Notes under the pieces: model-generated
What the model was told of the DNA's origin: nothing
Databases searched by the model: none
Seen by the model: only the letters and a program-made list of their open reading frames with translations
From: Myxococcales bacterium
GTDB taxonomy: Bacteria; Myxococcota_A; Polyangia; Polyangiales; Polyangiaceae
NCBI GenBank assembly: GCA_903642325.1
Contig: CAHJWM010000003.1
Span: 62,001-126,000, forward strand
Direction of reading: 5' to 3'
Length of the DNA stretch: 64,000 nt
Made by a program: the position numbers and the translations under genes
Shown: piece by piece, positions 1-8,799 of the stretch
Layout of the letters: each line of letters starts with the position of its first letter
How positions within the stretch are numbered: the first letter of the stretch is position 1

Positions 1-971
1 TGAAAAGACGCGCTCGCACTCTGAAAGCGGAACAGCCGGGCAGAGGCTCACTCGTCGCGATCGGGAATTTCGACGGCGTGCACTTGGGCCACCGCGCGGT
101 GATCGAGGCGGCCCTGGCCGAGGCGCACGAAAGTGACCTGCGCCCGCTAGTGCTCACGTTCGATCCGCATCCCGCGCAGGTGCTCGGCCGCGGTATGCGC
201 CCGCCGTTGACGGTATTGGAACGCAAGGTCGAGCTGATCGAGCGGCTGGGTGCCGATCTGCGCGTCGTCGTCGAACCGTTCACGGTCGAGCTGTCGCAGC
301 TTTCGCCGGTGCAGTTTGCTCGTGACTTCGTAGTCCATCTACTCGGCGCGAGGGTCGTGATCGTGGGCGAGAATTTTCGCTTTGGTCACGAACGCGGGGG
401 CGATCTGGCTACCCTCGTCGCGCTGGGTGAAGAGCTTGGTTTGACAGCGCGGGCTTCGTCCTTGAGCGGCGACAGCGCGGGGCCCTACTCCAGCACACGC
501 GCGCGTTCTGCACTTGCGATAGGTGACTTAGCCGGCGTGGCTCGCGTCCTGGGCCGGCCCCACTCGCTGAGTGGAACCGTCGTGCTCGGCGACCAACGCG
601 GTCGCACCATTGGCGTGCCCACGGCAAATCTCGGCGGCGTCGCCGAGGCGCTGCCGCCGCACGGCGTGTATGCGGTGCTGGTGGACCGCGTGGTGGGCGA
701 TGTACGCACCGCGCTCGCCAAGGGCGTTGCCAACATTGGTCTTCGACCCACGGTCAGCGGCGGCTTCAGCTTGGAGGCGCACCTCTTGGACTTCGAAGGT
801 GATCTGTACGGCGCGGGCCTACGTGTTCACCTCATTTCCCGTCTGCGGGACGAACGGAAGTTCACTGGCTTGCCCGAGCTCAAAGCTCAGATTAGCCAGG
901 ATATCGCCGCGGCTCGGGCCGCCCTTTCGGCGGCGCGGCCCGACCCTTTGGCGCTGGGCGCTTGGAGCTAG
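1..971 (+). CDS. ribF: Bifunctional riboflavin kinase/FAD synthetase, 5' partial
   Basis: Cytosolic enzyme that phosphorylates riboflavin to FMN and adenylylates FMN to FAD. The N-terminal nucleotidyltransferase half carries GNFDGVHLGH (bases 63-92); the C-terminal flavokinase half carries GVPTANL (about 612-632). The frame is open to the left edge from base 3. The codons before the GTG at 78 encode SLVAIGNFDG, part of the conserved domain, so the real start lies outside the window and the GTG is internal. The C-terminus is complete and ends 57 bases before the next gene. Family identity is secure; only the extent of the missing N-terminus is unknown. Confidence 0.95.
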   Translation, partial: KRRARTLKAEQPGRGSLVAIGNFDGVHLGHRAVIEAALAEAHESDLRPLVLTFDPHPAQVLGRGMRPPLTVLERKVELIERLGADLRVVVEPFTVELSQLSPVQFARDFVVHLLGARVVIVGENFRFGHERGGDLATLVALGEELGLTARASSLSGDSAGPYSSTRARSALAIGDLAGVARVLGRPHSLSGTVVLGDQRGRTIGVPTANLGGVAEALPPHGVYAVLVDRVVGDVRTALAKGVANIGLRPTVSGGFSLEAHLLDFEGDLYGAGLRVHLISRLRDERKFTGLPELKAQISQDIAAARAALSAARPDPLALGAWS

Positions 972-1028
972 CCGGTTTTGCGCGCCGCTTGACCTCGCAC
1001 ACCGCCGCGCCTCAATAATGCACCCGCC

Positions 1029-2168
1029 ATGGTCGAAGGTAGCGATGAGCTAGAGCGTTTGAGCCGCGAGCAGCTCATTTTGAGGGCTCGTGTTCTGGGG
1101 GTGGAGCGCGCGGAGTTGATGACGCGGGTCGAAATGCGCGATGAAATCGTGCGCCGCTCCGAACCAGATCTAGTGCAACAGAAGCGCGCTCGCGGGTTTC
1201 TCGGGGTCGCACGCGACCTCGTCGCGAGCGTGGTCGAAGCTGGCCTCAATCTACCCGATGCGGCGGCTGTCATTCGGGGTGAAGGCGTACGCGAAGGGGA
1301 CTGGAGGGGCCCACCGCCCGTAGCCACGGTCACGCTGGCCGAGATCTACGCGACTCAAGGTCACCTCGAACGCGCGCTGCGCATGCTGGACGAGGTATTG
1401 AGCAAAGAGCCCGACCACGATCCGGCGCGCGCGCTTCGTGATCGCCTTGCAACCGGGGCCGAGTTGCCCAAGCCTGCGCCACGTCGACAGCGCATCTCCT
1501 TCGCCGATCCACCGGAATCCGACTTCATCCCCGCGACCGAGCGTGCGCCTAGTGACCCCGCGCAAACGCAAGCCATCGAGCCCGCGGCGGAGCCCGAACC
1601 CGCCGCCGAGCCTGCATTCGTAGCGGAGCCCGAACCCGCCGCGGAGCCGCCTATACTCGCACCATTCGCACCCGCAGCGGAGCCCGCACCCGCACTCGAG
1701 TCCGCGCTTGCGCCGCGAGCGGAGGAGCCGGAGACAGCCGCCGCAATCACTCCAGCCGCTCCCACGCTCGCCAGCGTGCCTCTGGTCGTGACATTGGCCT
1801 TCGCCAACGAACGACAGATCTACTGGGAGGTTCCGGCGCACGCTCTCAACTTGCTTCAGATGCGCTTTCCACAAGGCCGTCCGCTCGTCCGCGCTCTCAG
1901 CTTCCGAACGCGGGGGGGCAAAGTCGACCGACGCACGCACGATTTTTCCGTTTCCGCTCAAGCCGCGGTGGGCAGCGGAGTGCTGACCGGTCTCGGCTCC
2001 GATGCGGTAGTCCGCGCCACGCTCGGTTGGGAGACGGACGGCCGCTTCCTGCCGTTCATCGTCGCCACCGATCTCGTTCCGCACAGCTTTCGAGCTCATC
2101 CGCTGGTTGGTGCGGTCGACTCTGCGGTCGAGGCCCGTGCCATTCGATACCTGACGCGCCGAAGCTAA
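1029..2168 (+). CDS. DUF4912-like protein with SAP/Rho-N-type N-terminus and TPR-like segment
   Basis: 379 aa, function unknown. Residues 1-45 (LSREQLILRARVLGVERAELMTR) resemble the SAP/Rho-N-like helical module that opens many myxobacterial DUF4912 proteins. Residues ~100-135 (LAEIYATQGHLERALRMLDEVL) look like one or two TPR helices. A Pro/Ala/Glu linker (~180-245) is built from repeated EPEPAAEP-type units. The C-terminal ~120 residues (IYWEVP, then ALSFRTRGG) form a compact domain that I associate with DUF4912. No signal peptide or membrane segment, so probably cytosolic. ATG at 1029 is the first start after ribF; no strong Shine-Dalgarno is seen. The domain assignment is from memory of the family. 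Confidence 0.8.
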   Translation: MVEGSDELERLSREQLILRARVLGVERAELMTRVEMRDEIVRRSEPDLVQQKRARGFLGVARDLVASVVEAGLNLPDAAAVIRGEGVREGDWRGPPPVATVTLAEIYATQGHLERALRMLDEVLSKEPDHDPARALRDRLATGAELPKPAPRRQRISFADPPESDFIPATERAPSDPAQTQAIEPAAEPEPAAEPAFVAEPEPAAEPPILAPFAPAAEPAPALESALAPRAEEPETAAAITPAAPTLASVPLVVTLAFANERQIYWEVPAHALNLLQMRFPQGRPLVRALSFRTRGGKVDRRTHDFSVSAQAAVGSGVLTGLGSDAVVRATLGWETDGRFLPFIVATDLVPHSFRAHPLVGAVDSAVEARAIRYLTRRS

Positions 2169-2209
2169 CCGCGCGCAACCCAAGCCCGCGCGCGGCCGAA
2201 CTCTGCCTC

Positions 2210-3082
2210 ATGAGACGGGGAGTTTTGGGGGCCGCCATCATGAGCCTGGTTCTGGCCGCGGCCCCTGCCCATGCCTCGCCCAACCCGGGCAGCTTGTGGA
2301 TTTCAATCAGCGCGGAGTACAGAACCGGCACGTTTTCGAGCGAATGGACCGGTTTTCTCGCCGTCGGCGTGCCACTGGACCGCCTCGCCCAGCCCGCCGT
2401 CCCCGTAGCCGGCGTGCACCTGGCCGAGGGCCCCCCTAAAAAACAAGCCGAGCCCGCGGAAGTATCCACGCCGCCCGCTTCGAAGAAGCGTGACCTGCTC
2501 CCGCTCTTATTGACGCCCAAACTGGCGCGCGGCGCCGTGCAGCACGCCCTGCTGAGCGCCGGCTACTACGATGTACGCGGCCGGCTGAGAAGCCTCAGCA
2601 GCCGCTCGCGCTCCTCGGCCGCCCTGCCCGAGCTGCGCTTGCGGGCCGAGCACAGTGCCGGACAAACGTTGCGCCTCACCCCAACCACACAAGACCCCTA
2701 TCGCTACACTCAGGCGGGCACATCCGATTTGGCGTTCGAAGCGCGCCTCACTTGGCACCTCGACCGCTTGGTATTTGCGAACGAAGAGGTGCGCATCGAG
2801 CGCTTACAGAACGAGCGAGACGCGGCCGAACGTCGCCTGATCGATCGCGTCCTACAGCGCCTGGCGCTTTGGCAACGCAGCCGGGTCAGGGCTCTGGACG
2901 TGGATAGCGAGCCCGAGGTGCGAGAAACCGCGGAGATCGAAGCGGTGAGCGCCGCTGTCGAGCTCGATGTGCTGACGGACGGCTGGTTTTCGCACGTGAT
3001 CGGCGAAAGCGACGACCTCGGCGCGAGTGCCGCTGGCGAATCAACGCGAGTCGAGGTAGACACGGCAGGCCATGCTCGCTGA
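2210..3082 (+). CDS. Exported protein of unknown function
   Basis: About 290 aa. Start chosen at ATG 2210 because it gives a clean signal peptide (MRRGVLGAAIMSLVLAAAPAHA); the frame is open further upstream but that part overlaps the preceding gene and is not signal-like. The mature protein has a Pro/Lys linker, then an alternating hydrophobic/polar stretch, then a charged, probably coiled-coil segment near residues 195-230 (EEVRIERLQNERDAAERR). This layout fits a periplasmic or outer-membrane-associated protein. The stop overlaps the prfB start by 11 bases, suggesting cotranscription and coupling. I do not recognise the family. Confidence 0.75.
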   Translation: MRRGVLGAAIMSLVLAAAPAHASPNPGSLWISISAEYRTGTFSSEWTGFLAVGVPLDRLAQPAVPVAGVHLAEGPPKKQAEPAEVSTPPASKKRDLLPLLLTPKLARGAVQHALLSAGYYDVRGRLRSLSSRSRSSAALPELRLRAEHSAGQTLRLTPTTQDPYRYTQAGTSDLAFEARLTWHLDRLVFANEEVRIERLQNERDAAERRLIDRVLQRLALWQRSRVRALDVDSEPEVRETAEIEAVSAAVELDVLTDGWFSHVIGESDDLGASAAGESTRVEVDTAGHAR

Positions 3083-4209
3083 CGCACGAAATGCTCTGTC
3101 CGACCTTCAAAGGCGTGTTGCTGCGCTAAGGGGGTCTCTTTGACGTCCCCGCGTTGAAGCGGGAAATCGACGAGCTCGATGAGCTGTCAGCGGCTCCGAA
3201 GTTTTGGGACAATCAAGAAAAGGCGCAAGCCTTGATGCGCAAGCGAGCTGCCGCAAATGAGAAGCTCGGCCTGATCGAATCGCTCAGTAAAGACGTTACG
3301 GATGCGGTCGAGCTCCTCGAGCTCGGCGTTTCCGACAACGACGACGCGCTCGTGAGCGAGATCGAGACGCAGGTTCCCACGCTCGAAGGGCGGGTACGAA
3401 AGACGGAGCTTCAGCGTATGCTGTCCGGCCCGGTCGACCACGCCAACGCGATCGTCAGCATCCACCCCGGTACCGGCGGCACGGATGCGAAAGACTGGGG
3501 TGAAATGATGCTCCGCATGTATCTCCGGTGGTGCGAGCGCCGCGGCTACAAGACGGAGGTCATCGATTTTCAGCCCGGCGATGAGGCAGGCATCGACGGC
3601 GCTTCATTCACGGTGACCGGGCCCAACGCCTACGGCTACTTGCGGGCGGAGATGGGCGTGCACCGACTGGTGCGCATCAGCCCGTTCGATGGCAATGCGC
3701 GCCGGCAAACGAGCTTCGCTGCAATCGAAGTCACACCGGACATCGAGGACGAGATCGACATCGAGATCAAAGACGGCGATCTCGAGACGACCACCATGCG
3801 CGCAGGCGGTAAGGGCGGACAGAACGTGAACAAGGTCGAGACGGCCGTGCGCATGAAGCACATTCCGACGGGTATCGTCGTGGTGTGCCGGGCCGAGCGG
3901 AGTCAGCACCAAAATCGCGCCATGGCGCTGAAAACCATGAAGTCCCGGCTGTACGAGCTGGAAGAGGCCAAGCGCGAAGCCGCGCAGGATCGGTACGAAG
4001 CGGCCAAAGGCCAAATCGCCTGGGGCAGTCAGATCCGCAGCTACGTGCTGCAGCCCTATCAGCTCGTGAAAGACTACCGGAGTGAGCACGAAAGCTCCGA
4101 CGTGCAGGGAATTTTAGATGGGGATCTCGATGAATTCATCGAGGCTTACCTGTTGAAGAATGCGGACAAGATGGCGGGCGGGCAGGCCACTCCGCCAGGG
4201 GCATTGTAA
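3072..4209 (+). CDS. prfB: Peptide chain release factor 2, expressed by programmed +1 frameshift
   Basis: Release factor 2 recognises UGA and UAA and triggers peptide hydrolysis on the ribosome. Translation starts at ATG 3072 and encodes 23 codons ([15 protein letters not shown] and so on) up to CTT 3138-3140, followed in frame by TGA at 3141-3143. Skipping T3141 moves into the long frame from GAC 3142, giving about 378 aa. The classical signals are present: an AGGGGG internal Shine-Dalgarno-like element at 3129-3134 just before TCT CTT TGA C. The body has the SPF anticodon-mimic tripeptide (RISPFDGN) and the catalytic GGQ loop (GGKGGQN). A conventional caller would start at 3154 or lose the N-terminus. 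The start overlaps the previous stop. Confidence 0.97.
3129..3144 (+). promoter_or_regulatory. RF2 programmed +1 frameshift signal
   Basis: The bases AGG GGG TCT CTT TGA C form the autoregulatory recoding site: a Shine-Dalgarno-like AGGGGG, a slippery CTT, and an in-frame TGA followed by C. When RF2 is scarce, slow decoding of its own UGA favours the +1 slip and more RF2 is made. Compared with the well-known enterobacterial version only the TAT codon differs (here TCT). Confidence 0.95.
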
Positions 4210-4351
4210 GAGACAGTTGCGAGTCGACTCTAAAATAGGAGCGTCGCGAACGGCACGATCTGATCCGTCGTTCCCACGAACGCATGCGGCCGCGGCCACA
4301 GGCGCGGCTAGACGCCTCTGGCCACACGCGCTACACGAGGCGCGGCAAATC

Positions 4352-6040
4352 ATGGATAAGAGTGGCGAGGACCAGCTCGTGGCCGCGCGTCGCGGTAAGG
4401 CCGAAAACCTGCGCTCGCGTGGGCAGAATCCGTTCGCGAATGACGTCTCGGTCGCGGACCGCAGCTTGCTGCGTGAGCTCCGTCAGAGCTTTGCCGCGGC
4501 CTTGCTCGAACCGATATCCGAGCTGCGTTACGATCCGGTCGAGGTCGAAACACTGGCGGCGGGCCGTGAGTTTCACATCATGGGCCGGCTCATCGCCCGC
4601 CGTGGCTTCGGTAAGGCCTCGTTCTTGCGCATTCGGGACATGAGTGACGAGCTCCAGGTGTTCGCGAAGGCGGACGTGTTGGGTGAAGCTTTTGCGGTGC
4701 TGGAAGACATCGACATTGCCGATCACGTCGCCGCACGCGGTCAAGTGATGGTGACCAAGACTGGCGAGCTCAGCCTGCAGGCGACCTCCCTCCGGTTACT
4801 CACGAAGGCGCTCCGCCCGCTGCCCGACAAGTTCCACGGCTTGACCGATGTCGACGTTCGCTATCGCCGGCGTTATGTGGATCTAGTCGCGAACCCCGAG
4901 GTCTCCGTGGCGCTCCGCTCACGCTCGATCATCGTCCAGGGGCTGCGGGATTTTTTGGACACCGAGGGCTTTCTGGAAGTCGAGACGCCAACCTTGCACC
5001 CGCTCGTGGGCGGCGCCGCCGCGCGCCCCTTCAAGACTCACCACAATGCGCTCGACCTCGAGCTCTTCTTGCGTATCGCTCCAGAATTGTACTTGAAGCG
5101 GTTGCTAGTGGGCGGGCTCGAGCGCGTGTACGAGATTGGCCGGTGCTACCGCAATGAAGGCCTCAGCACTCGTCACAATCCAGAGTTCACGATACTGGAG
5201 TTTTACCAGGCATACGCCACGTACGAGCTGCTGATGGACCAGAGCGAGCGCTTGTTTCGGCACGTGGATGCCTTTCTCGAGCGCCGCCTGCGCGCCCTCG
5301 GCCACGGCGCGTATTACGACGCCTGGCTTCTGGAGCGGCCCTTCTCGCTTGCCGAGCCTTTTGCACGCATACCCATGATCATTGCCGTGAGCTCAGCCCT
5401 GCGGCGCGCAGACTTACCCGACGAGCTCACGGCGCGTTTGGAGGAAATCGCCTTTCGCGTGGGCACCGACGGTAAACGGCTGCCGAGCCCCGCCGACGCC
5501 GAGGTCGAGATTTGGCAGACGCTCTCCGAGCGCGCGCGAGAGATCGATTGGGGAAACTTGAGGCGCGCGCTGACGCACTGCAGATCCGAGGGTGAGCGGC
5601 TCTTCGTCGCCTATGAGTACCTGGCCGAGCCCTTCCTCGCGCTCGACTATCGGGCCACGCTGAGCGACAAGAGTTTGCCCGTGTTCATCACCGATTATCC
5701 TGCGGAGGTCTCGCCCCTGGCGCGGAAGAAGGACGCCGACCCCACGCTGGTGGATCGCTTCGAGCTTTTCGTGCACGGTCGCGAGCTGTGCAACGCGTTC
5801 AGTGAATTGAACGATCCAGACGATCAGGCCGCGCGCTTCCGCGCTCAGCTGGAACTGAAAGCGCGCGGCGCCGAGGAAACGATGGACTACGACGAGGACT
5901 ACGTGCTTGCGCTCGAGCACGGCATGCCACCAGCGGCGGGTTTTGGCTTGGGTGTCGACCGCTTGGTAATGGCGCTGACCGCGCAGCAGTCGATCCGCGA
6001 TGTCATCGCGTTTCCCTTGCTGCGGCCCGAGTCTGCATGA
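4352..6040 (+). CDS. lysS: Class II lysyl-tRNA synthetase
   Basis: 562 aa; charges tRNA-Lys with lysine in the cytosol. An N-terminal OB-fold anticodon-binding domain (~60-180, with KASFLRIRD) precedes the class II core: RYRRRYVDL, the motif 2 region YEIGRCYRNEGLSTRHNPEFT, and motif 3 GFGLGVDRLVMAL at the C-terminus. Start taken at ATG 4352; the frame is open upstream but residues before it are not family-like. Between motifs 2 and 3 there is a ~100-residue insertion relative to the compact E. coli enzyme, as in some other delta-type proteobacteria. Its stop overlaps the start of the next gene by four bases (ATGA), so the permease is translationally coupled to it. Confidence 0.95.
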   Translation: MDKSGEDQLVAARRGKAENLRSRGQNPFANDVSVADRSLLRELRQSFAAALLEPISELRYDPVEVETLAAGREFHIMGRLIARRGFGKASFLRIRDMSDELQVFAKADVLGEAFAVLEDIDIADHVAARGQVMVTKTGELSLQATSLRLLTKALRPLPDKFHGLTDVDVRYRRRYVDLVANPEVSVALRSRSIIVQGLRDFLDTEGFLEVETPTLHPLVGGAAARPFKTHHNALDLELFLRIAPELYLKRLLVGGLERVYEIGRCYRNEGLSTRHNPEFTILEFYQAYATYELLMDQSERLFRHVDAFLERRLRALGHGAYYDAWLLERPFSLAEPFARIPMIIAVSSALRRADLPDELTARLEEIAFRVGTDGKRLPSPADAEVEIWQTLSERAREIDWGNLRRALTHCRSEGERLFVAYEYLAEPFLALDYRATLSDKSLPVFITDYPAEVSPLARKKDADPTLVDRFELFVHGRELCNAFSELNDPDDQAARFRAQLELKARGAEETMDYDEDYVLALEHGMPPAAGFGLGVDRLVMALTAQQSIRDVIAFPLLRPESA

Positions 6041-7776
6041 TACTCGCCGCTCCGCCGCTCGTCAGTCGCTTCCAGACCGTCACTGGCTTCGTGCTCAGGC
6101 TTTGGTATGGGGGCGGCTTCGGCGGACGAATCGCGCTCGTTGCGGTCGCGCTCGCGCTGTTCGGCATCTTGGCCTGGTCCCTGCTCCGCAAGGCCATGCG
6201 GCGCGGCGGGCGCACGCTTTTGCGCTGGCTCACCGGGGTGAGCTTCGTGCTACTCGTTCTGCTCGGCACGTTCGTGTCGCGGCTGCCCGAGCCGCGGGGC
6301 AGCTCGTTCGTGATGTGGCACCAGATCGTACGCGTGGGTGCCGCGCTGTCGGGTACGGCTTTCGTGGTGTGTTTCATGGTCTTGGCCGTGCCTTGGCTGA
6401 TGGACCGCTTCGAAGGGCGGGGCTTCGTATCCTTCGTGGCGGCGCGCCATGTACGCGCGCAAAAAAGCGGATTTCTCACCGTCATCTCCTTGCTATCGAT
6501 CGCGGGCGTGGGCGTCAGCTCCTTTGCACTGTGCGCAGTGGTCTCCATCATGGGTGGGTTTGGCGCCGACTTGAAACACAAGATCCTCGGCAACAACGCG
6601 CACGTGAAGATAGAAAGCAAACGTGTCGGCGGCTTCGAGCACTGGCAAGACCTGCTGGGTGACATGCGGCTCGTGAAGGGTGTGCGCGCCGCCACGCCGG
6701 TGGCCGCGGGCGAGGCCATGGCCTCTAGCTCCTCGAATACCGCGGGCGTGATGCTGCGAGGCATCGACACGTCCAGCATCGGGACCGTGATCGACCTCTT
6801 ACAGAATATCGAGGTCGGCAAGTTTTCCTATCTGGATGACCCGAACAAACTTGCCAACCTGCCGCCCGACGAGCCAATCGGCATCGGCAGTGGGGGGGAG
6901 TTCTATCTCAAGGGCCCGGACATCAAGCCCTACTCGTCGCGTCTCGATCCGGAGGTGAGCGATGCGGTGACCCCACTGGATGCTTACCCAGGGATCGTGA
7001 TTGGGCGCGAGCTCGCAAAATCACTGCATGTGTACGTGGGCGACGAGCTGACGTTGATCGCGCCGCTGGGTGACTTGGGCCCCATGGGCGTTCTGCCTCG
7101 CAGCCGTAAATTCCGAGTGGCTGCGATCTTTTACAGTGGCATGTACGAATACGACGCAAGCCACGCCTACGTGAAAATCGAAGCTTCACAAGAATTCTTC
7201 GATTTAAAACACAACGTGACCGGCATCGAGATCAAGATCGACGACGCCGAACGCGTGTCAGAGCTCCGACCGGCGATCGAAGCCAAGGTTACCCGTGATG
7301 ATCTGCAGATCCGCGACTGGAAAGAGTCGAACAAGAATCTGTTCAGCGCGCTCAAGTTGGAGAAGATTGCGACCTTCATCATTCTTTCCTTGGCGATTCT
7401 GGTGGCAAGCTTCTGCATCATCTGCACGTTGCTGCTGATGGTTACCGAAAAGAGCAAAGAGATTGCGATCTTGAAATCGCTCGGAGCGAGCGACAATGCG
7501 ATCTTGAAAATCTTCATGACCGAGGGCGTCATGATCGGCGGAATTGGCACCATCTTCGGCGTCACCACCGGGCTGGCGGCGACGCTCGGGCTCAAGTGGT
7601 TCGGCGTACGTCTGGACCCGGACGTTTACTACGTCGATAAGCTCCCCATCAACGTAGAGTGGTCGGACTTCACGCTGGTCGCCTTGGCCGCGCTCTTGAT
7701 CACGACCATCGCCACCATCTACCCCGCGGTCGCGGCTAGTCGCCTGCGGCCCGTCGACGGCATTCGTTACGAGTGA
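6037..7776 (+). CDS. LolC/LolE-like ABC transporter permease with extended N-terminus
   Basis: 579 aa inner-membrane protein. Residues ~140-579 match the LolC/E (FtsX/MacB superfamily) plan: the opening FVAARHVRAQKSGFLTVISL, a first helix, a large periplasmic domain (~185-430), then three helices beginning near residue 445, with EKSKEIAILKSLGAS, the cytoplasmic coupling helix typical of lipoprotein-releasing permeases. The first ~130 residues are extra: about three additional hydrophobic helices not found in the ~400-aa enterobacterial LolC. With the ATPase immediately downstream it probably extracts lipoproteins from the inner membrane. Only one permease is present here, so it may act as a homodimer (LolF-like). 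Confidence 0.88.
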   Translation: MILAAPPLVSRFQTVTGFVLRLWYGGGFGGRIALVAVALALFGILAWSLLRKAMRRGGRTLLRWLTGVSFVLLVLLGTFVSRLPEPRGSSFVMWHQIVRVGAALSGTAFVVCFMVLAVPWLMDRFEGRGFVSFVAARHVRAQKSGFLTVISLLSIAGVGVSSFALCAVVSIMGGFGADLKHKILGNNAHVKIESKRVGGFEHWQDLLGDMRLVKGVRAATPVAAGEAMASSSSNTAGVMLRGIDTSSIGTVIDLLQNIEVGKFSYLDDPNKLANLPPDEPIGIGSGGEFYLKGPDIKPYSSRLDPEVSDAVTPLDAYPGIVIGRELAKSLHVYVGDELTLIAPLGDLGPMGVLPRSRKFRVAAIFYSGMYEYDASHAYVKIEASQEFFDLKHNVTGIEIKIDDAERVSELRPAIEAKVTRDDLQIRDWKESNKNLFSALKLEKIATFIILSLAILVASFCIICTLLLMVTEKSKEIAILKSLGASDNAILKIFMTEGVMIGGIGTIFGVTTGLAATLGLKWFGVRLDPDVYYVDKLPINVEWSDFTLVALAALLITTIATIYPAVAASRLRPVDGIRYE

Positions 7777-7783
7777 GGCAAAA

Positions 7784-8509
7784 GTGGCCGAAGCGTTAGT
7801 CATCATCGAAGGTCTCAAGAAGAGCTTTCAGCACATGGGCCGCACGCTCGATGTTTTGAAGGGGATCGATCTGACCATTTACGCAGGCCAAATCTTGGCC
7901 ATCGTTGGCCAATCGGGCGCCGGAAAGAGCACGCTGCTCCATTGCATGGGCACGCTCGATTTACCGACCTCCGGTCGTATTCGGCTGGGCGGCGAAGAGC
8001 TCACCACGATGAGCGGGTCGCGTCTGGCCGCCGTGCGAAACCGTGATATCGGCTTCGTGTTCCAGTTTCATCATCTATTGCCCGAGTTCACTGCGCTCGA
8101 GAACATCATGGTGCCAGGCTTGATCCAGGGCCGTCCTCGGAAAGACATGGAACGCCGCGCGCACGCTCTGCTCGAAGAAGTTGGCTTGACCAGCCGCGCT
8201 TCTCACCGGCCGGGCGAGCTTTCGGGCGGCGAGCAGCAGCGCGTCGCCGTGGCTCGCGCGTTGGCGCTGGATCCGAAGCTCGTGCTCGCCGACGAGCCGA
8301 CAGGTAATTTAGACAGTGCAACGAGCGATGCCATTCACGAGCTGTTTTTCCAAATCAATCGTGAGCACGGCACCACCATCATCGTGGTGACGCACAATCC
8401 AGCGTTCGCGGAACGCATGCCGCGTGTCGTGCGTATGCGGGACGGCCGCGTAGAGTTCGACGACGTGGGCCGCGCTCATGAATCGAACCCGAGCCTGCTG
8501 CCTCACTGA
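7784..8509 (+). CDS. lolD: LolD-like ABC transporter ATP-binding protein
   Basis: 241 aa, GTG start, seven bases after the permease. Walker [10 protein letters not shown] (~residues 42-50), Q-loop region, signature [15 protein letters not shown], Walker [13 protein letters not shown], and the switch His in VVTHN are all intact. This is the MacB/LolD/FtsE class of ATPases that powers FtsX-fold permeases, and the gene pairs with the preceding permease as a lipoprotein-release or related exporter. The C-terminal ~20 residues are not diagnostic. No sequence sign of its own promoter. Confidence 0.92.
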   Translation: MAEALVIIEGLKKSFQHMGRTLDVLKGIDLTIYAGQILAIVGQSGAGKSTLLHCMGTLDLPTSGRIRLGGEELTTMSGSRLAAVRNRDIGFVFQFHHLLPEFTALENIMVPGLIQGRPRKDMERRAHALLEEVGLTSRASHRPGELSGGEQQRVAVARALALDPKLVLADEPTGNLDSATSDAIHELFFQINREHGTTIIVVTHNPAFAERMPRVVRMRDGRVEFDDVGRAHESNPSLLPH

Positions 8510-8741
8510 ACGCGGAGCAGGCGCGTTTGACAGACTGCGGGAGCTGGACGTAAAGTTCTCGGTCGGTTCTACTCGCGAACCACGCTCGCTGTAGCAAGCC
8601 ATGGAAATGGCCTCGTTGGCCGCCCTGTGGCGTAGCTGTGTCGAGCGCGGGGCGTGGTTCGAATCACGGCCTCACTCGCTATTCGGATGCCTTAAGTTCC
8701 GGCGCCGCAGACCGCTTTGAAATCAGCATACAAGGAGCGAC

Positions 8742-8792
8742 ATGCAAATCATCGCCATGCGACCCTCATCCTCCATGCACACGCTTGCTTGA
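8742..8792 (+). CDS. Possible 16-codon leader or short peptide ORF before the prenyltransferase
   Basis: ATG 8742 is preceded by AAGGAG (8732-8737, four-base spacer), one of the best Shine-Dalgarno matches in the window. The frame encodes MQIIAMRPSSSMHTLA and stops at TGA 8790-8792. That stop overlaps the GAGG (8791-8794) that serves as ribosome site for the prenyltransferase start at 8800. The arrangement is what a coupling leader peptide would look like; a tiny precursor peptide is also conceivable. Nothing beyond the ribosome site and spacing supports expression. Confidence 0.4.
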   Translation: MQIIAMRPSSSMHTLA

Positions 8793-8799
8793 GGCCCAA

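Noticed and set aside
8638-8799. 54-residue N-terminal extension of the prenyltransferase from a GTG
   Set aside because: Not family-like and lacks a ribosome site; ATG 8800 has GAGG and begins where DMATS homology starts.
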